Below the pieces are notes generated by a model that searched no databases, was not told the DNA's origin, and worked only from the letters and a program-made list of their open reading frames with translations. A program made the translations under genes and the position numbers. Below are positions 37,388 to 45,139 of a stretch of 64,000 nucleotides of DNA, piece by piece. Source of the stretch: Burkholderiaceae bacterium (GTDB taxonomy: Bacteria > Pseudomonadota > Gammaproteobacteria > Burkholderiales > Burkholderiaceae_E); the NCBI GenBank assembly GCA_027493945.1, contig JAOSJU010000001.1:1426001-1490000 (forward strand). Direction: 5' to 3'. Positions within the stretch are counted from its first letter, which is position 1, and every line of letters begins with the position of its first letter.

Positions 37388-38477
37388 GCGGGTCTCCCCC
37401 GTGTCGGTCAATCTCGTAATACGCGAGCGCATCCCCGTCGGGAACGCCGCAGAATCCGGGCTGCAGTACGATCGCGCCGTCTTCGAAGGCGAGCGGACGC
37501 CCGAGCAGCCCCGCGTGCGGCTTGAGGAAGCCGTTCATCTCGCCGGCGTTGTCGATGTGGCGCGCGGCGACGCAGGCCTCCATCCAGCAGCCGAGGTCGC
37601 AGGCCACGCCGTTGCCGAGCACCGGGATCATTCCGAGCGCGCGGATCCTTTCGATCGCCCCGACGAGGTCGTCCAGGCTCACCAGCTTCATCAGCTTCAC
37701 CTTGACGTAGCGCGCGGCGCCGAGCCGTGCGGCACGCTCGATGTCGGCGAGCCCGTAAATCGATTCGTCGAGCATCAGCGGCACCGTCGAGTGCGGCACC
37801 ACCGACATGTGCGCGTCCCAGTCGCCGGCCGCGCACGGCTGCTCGAAGAGCTCGAGGCCCGTCGGATCGAGCGCGCCGGCGAAGCGCTGTGCCTGCTGTG
37901 CCGTGTAACCTTGGTTGGCGTCCAGGCGCAGGCGGGCGCGTCCTGCCACCCGCGCCTGGATCAGCGCGACGCGCCGCAAGTCGGACTCGACGTCGAACCC
38001 GACCTTCACCTTCAGCGTTTGGTAGCCCGCACCGAGCAGCCGCTCGATCTCGGTCTCGAGCGCGCCGTCGTCGGTCTCGTTGAGGATGCCAAGAATCGGT
38101 ACCCGGGTCGGTACGTCGACCGTCAGGAGCGGGTGCGCACGCAACGCATCGAGCGCGGTCATGAACGCGGTGGCGAGAAACGGCGACGACGGCGCGACCG
38201 GCGATACCTTGCGAGCGACCTCACGAGCCGATGCTCCGGCCAGCGCTGTCGCGAGCGCACGCGCCCCGCCCCACGCGCCCTCGATGGTTTCGTCGGTATA
38301 GCCGGTCAGCAGCGTGGCCTCGCCGGCCCCGCGGCGGCCCTCGTCATCGTGCATCAGCACGACCAACGTGTCGAACGCCGTGACCGGGCCGAAGGCCAAC
38401 TTGTACGGGCGAACCAGCGGCACCCGCAGGCGGACGACCTCGATCCGGATCGGCGCGTCGCGCGGCTCGTTCGTCAC
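37185..38477 (-). CDS. Mandelate racemase/muconate-lactonizing enzyme family protein (3' end uncertain)
   Basis: Enolase-superfamily enzyme with a capping domain, then TLKVKVG (acid/base Lys), LDANQGY, LFEQPC and LMLDES metal-ligand blocks, KLMK and GNGVACDLGCWME. It resembles dipeptide epimerase/N-acylamino acid racemase-type members more than classical methylaspartate ammonia-lyase, but that lyase belongs to the same superfamily. Recognisable similarity stops near 37410. The literal frame runs on to 37185 inside glmS as a basic, non-homologous tail, suggesting an indel around the GGGGG run at about 37396-37402. The GTG start at 38477 overlaps the stop of the small membrane peptide (GTGA). 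It could act on the amino acid handled by the mutase. Confidence 0.8.
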   Translation of the reverse strand: MTNEPRDAPIRIEVVRLRVPLVRPYKLAFGPVTAFDTLVVLMHDDEGRRGAGEATLLTGYTDETIEGAWGGARALATALAGASAREVARKVSPVAPSSPFLATAFMTALDALRAHPLLTVDVPTRVPILGILNETDDGALETEIERLLGAGYQTLKVKVGFDVESDLRRVALIQARVAGRARLRLDANQGYTAQQAQRFAGALDPTGLELFEQPCAAGDWDAHMSVVPHSTVPLMLDESIYGLADIERAARLGAARYVKVKLMKLVSLDDLVGAIERIRALGMIPVLGNGVACDLGCWMEACVAARHIDNAGEMNGFLKPHAGLLGRPLAFEDGAIVLQPGFCGVPDGDALAYYEIDRHGGDPHEAAHAGDGSHRRRHAHRRQPDPEPRAREGRLQGRRARRADAGPGLRQGGDRDRRRWHHGLVAVRAG

Positions 38478-38617
38478 GTCGCGACACGAACAGTCGAGGC
38501 GTCGAGGCGCGCCAAGGCGAGCGCGCCCAACGGGATGACAATCGCCAGCGCGACGATGCCGAAAGTCAATGATCCGGCAAGCGCCCCGGCGATCAGCACG
38601 ACCAGGTTGGTGTCCAT
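38474..38617 (-). CDS. 47-residue single-span membrane peptide, first gene of the mutase operon
   Basis: MDTNLVVLIAGALAGSLTFG starts a peptide with one or two hydrophobic helices (residues about 4-40) and a short polar tail. It is not a protein I recognise. Evidence for translation is its position directly behind the operon promoter, the GTGA overlap with the next gene and the good hydrophobic pattern. A role as transporter partner is possible but unsupported. Confidence 0.45.
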   Translation of the reverse strand: MDTNLVVLIAGALAGSLTFGIVALAIVIPLGALALARLDASTVRVAT

Positions 38618-38687
38618 GCGTTGGCGTCCCCGTTGTCCTGCCGCGATGCCGGCGGCGGATTGTTCTGGAAGCATTGTCCGGAATCCG

Positions 38688-38708
38688 TCGATGAAGGAAA
38701 ATCCATTT
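38688..38708. promoter_or_regulatory. Shared palindromic motif in the LysR/mutase divergent promoter
   Basis: TGAAGGAAAAT followed by CCATTT, with the palindromic core AAAATCCATTTT. Located between the LysR gene (starts at 38741) and the divergent mutase operon (starts at 38617), where a LysR autoregulatory site is expected. It matches the motif at 29806-29826 at 18 of 21 positions. A further GGAAAACTTTT half-palindrome at 38728-38738 may be a second site. Confidence 0.52.
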
Positions 38709-38740
38709 TTGGTTCACCCACACGCAAGGAAAACTTTTGA

Positions 38741-39643
38741 ATGTCCTCGATCCGCACGATGAAGACCTTCCTCGCGGTCGCCCGGCACGGCAGCTTCGCG
38801 GCAGCCGGCGCGGAAATCGGGCTGAGCGCGGCCGCGGTTGGCCTGCAGATGCGCGCCCTCGAGGAGAACCTGAAGCAGCGGCTGTTCGATCGCAGCGGCC
38901 GCTCGGTGGTGCTGAACACGGCGGGCCGGCGCGCGATTCCGCGAATCGAGGAACTCGTACTGCGCTACGAGGACCTGATCGGCGGCCGCGACGGCGACTC
39001 GCTGTCGGGCACGGTCGTGATGGGCGCGCTGGTGTCGACACTGATGGGCGCCTTCGCCGATGCGCTGTGGTCGCTCAAGCGCGAGAACCCGGGGCTGGAA
39101 GTGAAGCTCTTCGCGGGGCAATCCAGTGACTTCGCCAACCGCGTCGAGCAGGGGCTGCTCGACGCGGCGATCGTCACCCGCCCGCCGCGCCCGCTGCCGC
39201 GCAGCCTCGCGTGGACGCAGCTGTACGTCGAGCCGATGGTGATGATCGTTCCGCGCCGGCCGCATTTCGAGCTGCCGAAAGACCCGCTGCAGGCGCTGCG
39301 GGAATCGCCGTTCATCCGCTTCGACCGCGAAACCTGGACCGGCCTGCTGGTGCGCGACGTGCTGAACCGCTGCCGCGTCGAAGTCCGCGACGGGATGGAG
39401 TTGAACTCGGTCGAAGCGATCCCGGCGATCGTGCGCCAGGGTTTCGGCGTGTCGATCGTGCCGAAACTCGCCAACGTGCGCTGGACCGAAGACCGCGAAC
39501 TGCGCGTCGTCGAGTTGCCCGGCGTCGACGTGCGCAGGCGCGTCGGCCTGCTCGAGCGCTCGCGGCACGCGCGGATGCGCTTCACCGGTGCGATCAAGCG
39601 CTACTTCACCGATGCCGGACGCCGCAAGAGGGCGGGGGCATAG
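38741..39643 (+). CDS. LysR-family transcriptional regulator
   Basis: A 300-residue LTTR. The N-terminal HTH (residues about 3-60; MKTFLAVARHGSFAAAGAEI, then LFDRSGRSVVLN) is followed by a two-lobed effector domain. It is divergent from the mutase operon with a 123-base shared control region. Because the same motif occurs before the SDH-like operon, it may control both. The effector is probably the imported carboxylate or a product (inference). Confidence 0.9.
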   Translation: MSSIRTMKTFLAVARHGSFAAAGAEIGLSAAAVGLQMRALEENLKQRLFDRSGRSVVLNTAGRRAIPRIEELVLRYEDLIGGRDGDSLSGTVVMGALVSTLMGAFADALWSLKRENPGLEVKLFAGQSSDFANRVEQGLLDAAIVTRPPRPLPRSLAWTQLYVEPMVMIVPRRPHFELPKDPLQALRESPFIRFDRETWTGLLVRDVLNRCRVEVRDGMELNSVEAIPAIVRQGFGVSIVPKLANVRWTEDRELRVVELPGVDVRRRVGLLERSRHARMRFTGAIKRYFTDAGRRKRAGA

Positions 39644-39664
39644 CGAACGCAGTGCGCCTTTGCA

Positions 39665-39740
39665 TGGTGCCGACTCCCCGACTCGAACGGGGGACCTACC
39701 GCTTACAAGGCGGTTGCTCTACCAGCTGAGCTAAGCCGGC
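39665..39740 (-). tRNA. tRNA-Thr (anticodon TGT)
   Basis: On the minus strand the sequence starts GCCGGCTTAGCTCAGC and ends GTCGGCACCA with encoded CCA. The anticodon stem-loop is ACCGC-CTTGTAA-GCGGT, giving anticodon TGT. The T arm contains GTTCGAGTC. The acceptor stem pairs fully with one G-T pair. It decodes ACA. Confidence 0.95.
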
Positions 39741-39802
39741 ACGAACGGCAGAGTTTAGCCGAAGGCCGCCTCGCAGCCGCCGCGCCGCGAGCCGTGATCC
39801 GC

Positions 39803-40551
39803 CTACTTGACCCGCTTCAGGTGGGGCCTGCCCGTCGGCCCGGAGCCGGGGCCGGAGCCGTCGTCGTCCGGCGAATCGCGCGAAGGGCCGGCGGCACGAT
39901 CGTCGGCAGGACTCGTTTTGCCGGACTGCGCCTGATCACCTGGCAGGGCCGGACCTGCCGCAGCGGGTTCGCCGCGGCCGGGCGAATCGCGCGACGCCTT
40001 CCTGCCGCTCGGCACCGCCGAGATCTGCGGTTTGCGGCGCGCAGGTTTCGGTGCTTCCTCGCCGGGGGCAGGAACCGCCGAGAGCTTCGGCCGCCGGCGG
40101 GAGCGGCTGTTCGATGGCGTGGCGGCAGTGCCCGCCTCGTGCTCGTCGGCGGGCAGCGCCGCCGCGTCGGCTCCCGCCGCGGCGTCCGGTTCGCCTGCAG
40201 CGACGGCGGTCGGCGCGGGCACCGGGGCCGCTCCCGGCGCCCTGGCCACTTCGAAGGCCATTCCGTGGCCGTTTTCCTGCGCGAAGATCGCCGAGACGTT
40301 CTCGATCGGGATCGACACCGGCGGGCGACTCCGCTGAAGCGCGCCTCGAACTCGATCGACTCGTTGCCGATCGCGAGCCGGTTGGTCGCGGTCGCCGAGA
40401 TGTTCAGCACGATCTCGCCGTTGCGCACGAATTCGCGCGGCACGATCGTGCGCTCGTCGACGGCCACCGCGATATAGGGGCGATAACCGTTGTCCGTACA
40501 CCACTCGTAGAGCGCGCGGATCAGGTACGGCTTGGTGGAGATCTCCGCCAT
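39803..40551 (-). CDS. sspB: Stringent starvation protein B, ClpXP specificity factor (frameshifted)
   Basis: Adaptor that hands SsrA-tagged proteins to ClpXP. The folded domain starts MAEISTKPYLIRALYEWCTD and includes VVPREFV-like and LNISATATNRL segments. The frame breaks near 40325 (...FEARFSG then VSIPIENVSAIFAQ). A long Ala/Pro/Arg-rich linker follows, ending GRPHLKRVK, the ClpX-binding tail motif. The linker holds two copies of a KPxxSAVP-like element and is longer (~130 residues) than in E. coli. ATG overlaps the sspA stop (ATGA), the usual sspAB coupling. Confidence 0.88.
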
Positions 40552-41166
40552 CAGCGTCGCATCACCTTCTCGGACGGCGTCAGCGCCTCGATGTAGGCCG
40601 GGCGCGAGAAGATGCGCTCGGCGTAGCGCAGCAGCGGCGCCGCGGTCTTGGGCATGTCGATGCCGTAGTGGTCGAGGCGCCACAGCAGCGGCGCGATCGC
40701 GACGTCGAGCATCGAGAAATCCTCGCCGAGCATGTACTTGTTCTTGATGAAGATCGGCGTGAGCTGCGTGAGCCGGTCGCGGATCTGCGAGCGCGCCTTG
40801 TCCATCGCCTTCGAGGCGTCGCGCGCCTGGTCGCGGCGCTCGAGCTGCTGCACGTGCACGAACAGTTCGCGCTCGAAGTTGAACAGGAACAGCCGCGCGC
40901 GCGCGCGCATCACCGGGTCGGCCGGCATCAGCTGCGGGTGCGGAAAGCGCTCGTCGATGTACTCGTTGATGATGTTCGACTCATACAGGATCAGGTCGCG
41001 TTCGACCGAGGATGGGGACCTGGCCGTACGGGTTCATGATCGAGATGTCTTCGGGCTTGTTGTAGAGATCGACGTCGCGGATCTCGAAATCCATGCCCTT
41101 CTCGAACAGCACGAAACGGCAGCGCTGCGAGAACGGGCAGGTCGTGCCGGAATACAGCACCATCAT
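40551..41166 (-). CDS. sspA: Stringent starvation protein A, GST-fold RNA polymerase-binding factor (frameshifted)
   Basis: About 205 residues. Thioredoxin-like N-terminal domain MMVLYSGTTCPFSQRCRFVL...NPYGQVPIL, then in a shifted frame VERDLILYESNIINEYIDER and the helical C-terminal domain. One extra G near 41005-41010 explains the break. SspA binds RNA polymerase during stress. It is located upstream of sspB and downstream of petABC, the standard betaproteobacterial order. The start is ATG 41166 or 41163. Confidence 0.88.
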
Positions 41167-41228
41167 GGTCGAGCTCCTGAAAAATCCGGGTACCGCATGA
41201 AAAAAATCAGGGTGAGCCCGGCGGCGGA

Positions 41229-41394
41229 CTCAGAGCCTGTGAATGAATCCGGCGCGCCCGAGCGGCTGGCCCGAACAGCGTCAATCGAGGCGCAAAGCGC
41301 AGCCGTAGCACGGGCTACGGCGAGCATTTGCAACGAAGAGTGGCGCCGTTCGGGACGGACGAGCGGGCGTGACGGATTCTTTCACAGGCTCTCA
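41229..41394. repeat. MITE-like element with IS1182-type terminal inverted repeats
   Basis: About 166 bp with no coding capacity. The left end reads AGAGCCTGTGAATGAATCCG; the right end read inward reads AGAGCCTGTGAAAGAATCCG. The 13 bases GAGAGCCTGTGAA at the right end are identical to the right end of the IS1182 element at 17832. It lies in the 254-base gap between petC and sspA, so it is probably transcribed as part of the pet-ssp region. Confidence 0.65.
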
Positions 41395-41420
41395 CCCTGC
41401 ATCGGGTCGGCGCCGCGCCG

Positions 41421-42287
41421 CTACTTGACGTCTTTCCAGTATTCGCGGTTCAGCATCCACGCAAAGACGGTGAACAGGCCGAGGAACAGCAACACCCAGA
41501 CGCCGAGCCGCGTGCGCGTCTGCGCGGTCGGGTCGGACATGTAGGTGATGTAGGCGACCAGGTCGGCGACGGTGTCGTCGAACTCGGCCTGCGACAGCTT
41601 GCCGCCCGCCGGCGCGGCGAGCGTCCAGTGGCGCGACGCATGATGGTTCGCGCCGTCGAGCTTCTCGGACTTCTCGGTGCGCACGCCATCCGCGTCGAAG
41701 GTGACGACCGACTTCGCGAAACCGGCGGCCTTGCCGGTCTGCTCGTCGACGAGCTCCTTGACCTCTTCGAGCGTCGCGCCGCGCGAGCCCTGCAGCTCCC
41801 AGAACGCGTGCGGCATGCCGACGTTCTCGAACAGCACGTTGTTCCAGCCCTGCGGGCGGGTGGAGTCGCGGAAGTAGGCGCGCAGGTAGGTGTACAGCCA
41901 GTCGGAGCCCGAGCCGGCGCCCGACGAACGGGCGCGGGCGATCACCGAGAGGTCGGGCGGCAGCGCGCCGAACCACTCCTTCGCGTCGGCCGGCCGGATC
42001 GCGACCTTCATCAGGTCTCCGACCTTGTCGCCGGTAAACAGCAGGCTCTTCCTGATCTGGTCGTCGGTGAGCCCGATGTCGTGCAACCGGTTGTAGCGCA
42101 TCAGCGCCGCCCCGTGGCAGTTCAGGCAGTAGTTGACGAACAGCTTCGCGCCGTTCTGCAGCGCCGGCTGCTGCGTGAGCTTCTCGGTGGGGAAGTGGTC
42201 GAGCGGATAACCGGCCCCGGCCGCGAACGCTCCGCCGATCGAGAGCGCCGTGACGAGCGCCGCGAGGGTCTTGACGAGATTTTTCAT
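41421..42287 (-). CDS. petC: Cytochrome c1 of the cytochrome bc1 complex
   Basis: A 288-residue periplasm-facing heme c protein. Signal peptide MKNLVKTLAALVTALSIGG, heme-binding CLNCH near residue 54, axial Met in GMPHAFWE and a C-terminal anchor (TRLGVWVLLFLGLFTVFAWM). It passes electrons from the Rieske protein to soluble cytochrome c. Third gene of petABC, 32 bases after petB. The frame is intact. Confidence 0.95.
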   Translation of the reverse strand: MKNLVKTLAALVTALSIGGAFAAGAGYPLDHFPTEKLTQQPALQNGAKLFVNYCLNCHGAALMRYNRLHDIGLTDDQIRKSLLFTGDKVGDLMKVAIRPADAKEWFGALPPDLSVIARARSSGAGSGSDWLYTYLRAYFRDSTRPQGWNNVLFENVGMPHAFWELQGSRGATLEEVKELVDEQTGKAAGFAKSVVTFDADGVRTEKSEKLDGANHHASRHWTLAAPAGGKLSQAEFDDTVADLVAYITYMSDPTAQTRTRLGVWVLLFLGLFTVFAWMLNREYWKDVK

Positions 42288-42319
42288 GTTCCGTGCAGCT
42301 CCGTGTGCCCCGGTTGCGC

Positions 42320-43704
42320 TCAGTGCGCCGCGAAGGTGACGCGGTCGGGCACCGGCTGAAGGTGCCCATCGTGCTCCACCACGGCATCAGCAGGAAGAAC
42401 GCGAAGTAGATCAGCGTGCCGATCTTCGAGAACAGTTCGTTCACCGGCGACGGCGACAGCGTGCCGAAGTAGCCGAGCACGAAGAAGACGACCACGAAGA
42501 CCCCGTACAGCCACCAGTGGAACTTCGGGCGGTAGCGGATCGAGCGCGCCGGACTCTGGTCGATCCAGGGCAGCGTGAACAGGATCATCACCGAGGCGCC
42601 CATCGCGACGACGCCCCAGAACTTCGCGTCGACCACGAAGAAGCCGACGATCATCACGGCGCTCACCGCCACCGCGATCGCCTTCGACAGGCCGCTGCGC
42701 GCGCTGGCCAGCACCAGCAGCGTGAACGCGACCAGGAAGGGGATCATCCAGAACATCAGGAAGTCGGCGGTGGTCGCGCGCAGGATCGAGTAGAACGGCG
42801 TGAAGTACCAGACCGGCGCGATGTGCGGCGGCGTGACCAGCGGGTCGGCCGGGATGAAGTTGTTGTACTCGATGAAGTAGCCGCCGAACTCGGGCGCGAA
42901 GAACAGCACCGCCGAAAAGGCGATCAGGAACACGGCCACGCCGAGGATGTCGTGCACCGTGTAGTACGGGTGGAACGGGATGCCGTCGAGCGGAATGCCG
43001 CGGGCGTCTTTCTTCGCCTTGATCTCGATGCCGTCGGGGTTGTTGGAACCCACCTCGTGCAGCGCGATGATGTGCGCGACGACCAGCCCGAGCAGCACCA
43101 GCGGCACGGCGATCACGTGGAACGAGAAGAAGCGGTTCAGCGTCGCGTCGCCGATCACGTAGTCGCCGCGGATCCAGATCGACAGGTCGGGGCCGATGAA
43201 CGGGATCGCCGAGAACAGGTTGACGATCACCTGCGCGCCCCAGTACGACATCTGGCCCCAGGGCAGCAGGTAGCCCATGAAGGCCTCTGCCATCAGGGCG
43301 AGGAAGATCATGCAGCCGAAGATCCAGACCAGTTCGCGCGGCTTGCGGTACGAGCCATAGAGCAGGCCGCGGAACATGTGCAGGTAGACGACGATGAAGA
43401 ACGCCGACGCGCCGGTGGAGTGCAGGTAGCGGATCAGCCAGCCCCAGGGCACGTCGCGCATGATGTACTCGACCGACGCGAAGGCCTGCGCCGCGTCGGG
43501 CTTGTAGTGCATGACCAGAACGATGCCGGTGACGATCTGGATGACCAGCACCAGCATCGCCAGCGAGCCGAAGAAGTACCAGAAGTTGAAGTTCTTCGGC
43601 GCGTAATACTCGGAGAGGTGCTCTTTCCAGAGCTTCGTCAGCGGAAAGCGCTGATCGATCCAGCCCAGCAGGCCGGTGGTGTCGACTGTTTTTTCCTGCG
43701 CCAT
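42320..43704 (-). CDS. petB: Cytochrome b of the cytochrome bc1 complex (frameshift near 3' end)
   Basis: About 460 residues with eight to nine helices. Heme His pairs lie in RYLHSTGASAF/VVYLHMFRG and SFHVIAVP/AHIIALHEVG; the quinol-oxidation motif PEW appears as PEF in LFFAPEFGG. Near 42355 one base (probably A of TTCAAG) is missing. The correct frame ends PVPDRVTFAAH at 42320, whereas the literal frame runs on through petC as a basic shadow. The long read-through product should be ignored. Confidence 0.94.
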
Positions 43705-43802
43705 CTTCTATGCTCCCCGCGAGGCTGCGCGAGTGACGGGTTGGTTCCGGGAATCGAGGGACGCGGCGCGCCCCGCAGGCCGTCCTGGCATCGGACTGCT
43801 CG

Positions 43803-44407
43803 TCAGGCCGCGTTCTTGTCTTCGCCGATCAGCAGCCGCGAATCGGACAGGTACACGTGAGGCGGCACCTCGAGGTTGTCGGGCGCCGGCTTGTTCTTGA
43901 AGACCCGGCCGGCGAGGTCGAAAGTGGAGCCGTGGCACGGGCACAGGAAGCCGCCGGCCCAGTCGGCGGGCAGCGACGGGTCGCCGCCGGCCTGGAATTT
44001 CTCCACCGGGGAGCAGCCCAAATGGGAGCAGATTCCGACGACGACCGGTATTCGGGCTTGATCGAGCGGTACTGGTTCTTCGCGTATTCGGGCGTCGGGT
44101 AGGCGGTGCGGTGCGAGTCCGGATCGGCGACCTTCTCCTCGGTCTTCTTCAGCGTCTCGAGCATCTCCGGCGTGCGACGGACCACCCAGACCGGCTTGCC
44201 GCGCCACTCGACCCGCTTCAGATCGCCGGGCTTCATGTCGCCGATGTCGACTTCGACCGGCGCGCCCGCTGCCTTGGCCTTTTCGGAGGGCGCCATGCTG
44301 CTGACGAACGGAATCGCCACGGCCACGGTGCCGACGGCGCCCGCGGCACACGTCAGACCGATCGCGGTCCGGCGCGCCGGGTCGAGGGACTTGGGTGAAT
44401 CGCTCAT
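43803..44407 (-). CDS. petA: Rieske iron-sulfur protein of the cytochrome bc1 complex (frameshifted)
   Basis: About 201 residues. N-terminal twin-arginine-type region (DPARRTAIGL) and membrane anchor, then in a shifted frame after about 44055 the Rieske domain with CSHLGC and CPCHGS, whose Cys and His hold the [2Fe-2S] cluster. GGDPSLPADWAGGFL precedes the second motif. First gene of petABC with a promoter candidate at 44454-44482. The twin-Arg anchor means it relies on the Tat system encoded at 47.2-48.9 kb. Confidence 0.92.
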
Positions 44408-44453
44408 GACTTCCCTGTTGGAGATGATGTCGGGCGGGATTCAAAAACCCTGC

Positions 44454-44482
44454 ATTTTAGCGTATTGCGGCGCCACGATTAA
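44454..44482 (-). promoter_or_regulatory. Sigma-70-like promoter candidate for petABC
   Basis: On the minus strand TTAATC and TAAAAT are separated by 17 bases, 47 bases before the petA start. The -10 is good and the -35 is weak. Confidence 0.4.
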
Positions 44483-44667
44483 AGGGGGCGGTGGTTGGGG
44501 CGCGACGCGGCAGGTCCGGGCGGCCGTGCCGAGGCGGCATTCGCCCCTGGCCCCGGGCTCCGCGCGTGACGCTCGCGACGCGGCGATGCTAAGGTGAGCG
44601 CCGCAGTGCGGCCGCGACCGGCGCGGCCAGCGGCCGCTTGAACAACAACCGACCCGGGAGAAGCGAC

Positions 44668-45102
44668 ATGAGCATGATGGCGGAGTTCAAGGCATTCGCG
44701 ATGAAGGGCAGCGTGATGGATCTCGCCATCGGCGTGATCATCGGCGGCGCCTTCGGCAAGATCGTCGACTCGCTGGTCGGCGACGTGATCATGCCGTTGA
44801 TCTCGGCCATCCTGGGAGGCCGCTTCGATTTCAGCGGGCTGTTCGTCGCGCTCGGTGCGGTGCCCGAGGGCACCGCGATGACGCTCGATGCGCTGAAGAA
44901 GGCCGGCGTGCCGGTCTTCGCCTACGGCAACTTCATCACCATCGTGATCAACTTCGTCATCCTGGCCTTCGTCATCTTCATGATGGTGAAGATGATGAAC
45001 CGCTGGAAGCAGGAGCCCGCGCCCGAGGCTCCGGCAGCCCCGCCGGCCCAGGAAGTGCTGCTGGGTGAAATCCGCGACCTGCTGAAGAAGCGCCCCGCCT
45101 GA
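44668..45102 (+). CDS. mscL: Large-conductance mechanosensitive channel
   Basis: A 144-residue inner-membrane channel that opens on hypo-osmotic shock. [20 protein letters not shown] is the conserved N-terminal amphipathic helix and start of TM1 with the pore Gly/Ala pattern [18 protein letters not shown]2 is [20 protein letters not shown] and a C-terminal helix bundle ([11 protein letters not shown]) follows. ATG 44668 with GGGAGAAG upstream is preferred over the earlier TTG at 44638. Confidence 0.95.
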   Translation: MSMMAEFKAFAMKGSVMDLAIGVIIGGAFGKIVDSLVGDVIMPLISAILGGRFDFSGLFVALGAVPEGTAMTLDALKKAGVPVFAYGNFITIVINFVILAFVIFMMVKMMNRWKQEPAPEAPAAPPAQEVLLGEIRDLLKKRPA

Positions 45103-45114
45103 GCCTGCGCGTCC

Positions 45115-45135
45115 GGCCCGGTGCGAGCCCGGGCC
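45115..45135. terminator. Hairpin between convergent mscL and Nif3-like genes
   Basis: GGCCCGG (45115-45121) and CCGGGCC (45129-45135) form a 7-bp GC stem with a 7-base loop. It lies in the 37-base gap between the two stop codons. No T-run follows, so termination strength is uncertain. Confidence 0.4.
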
Positions 45136-45139
45136 GCCG

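Noticed and set aside
38618-38740. Cobalamin riboswitch before the B12-dependent mutase operon
   Set aside because: The gap is only 123 bases and I see no B12-box-like sequence or the expected helices; a LysR-type operator explains it better.
41392-43704. 770-residue cytochrome b with a long C-terminal extension
   Set aside because: The extension is petC read in the wrong frame after a one-base loss near 42355; the correct frame stops at 42320.
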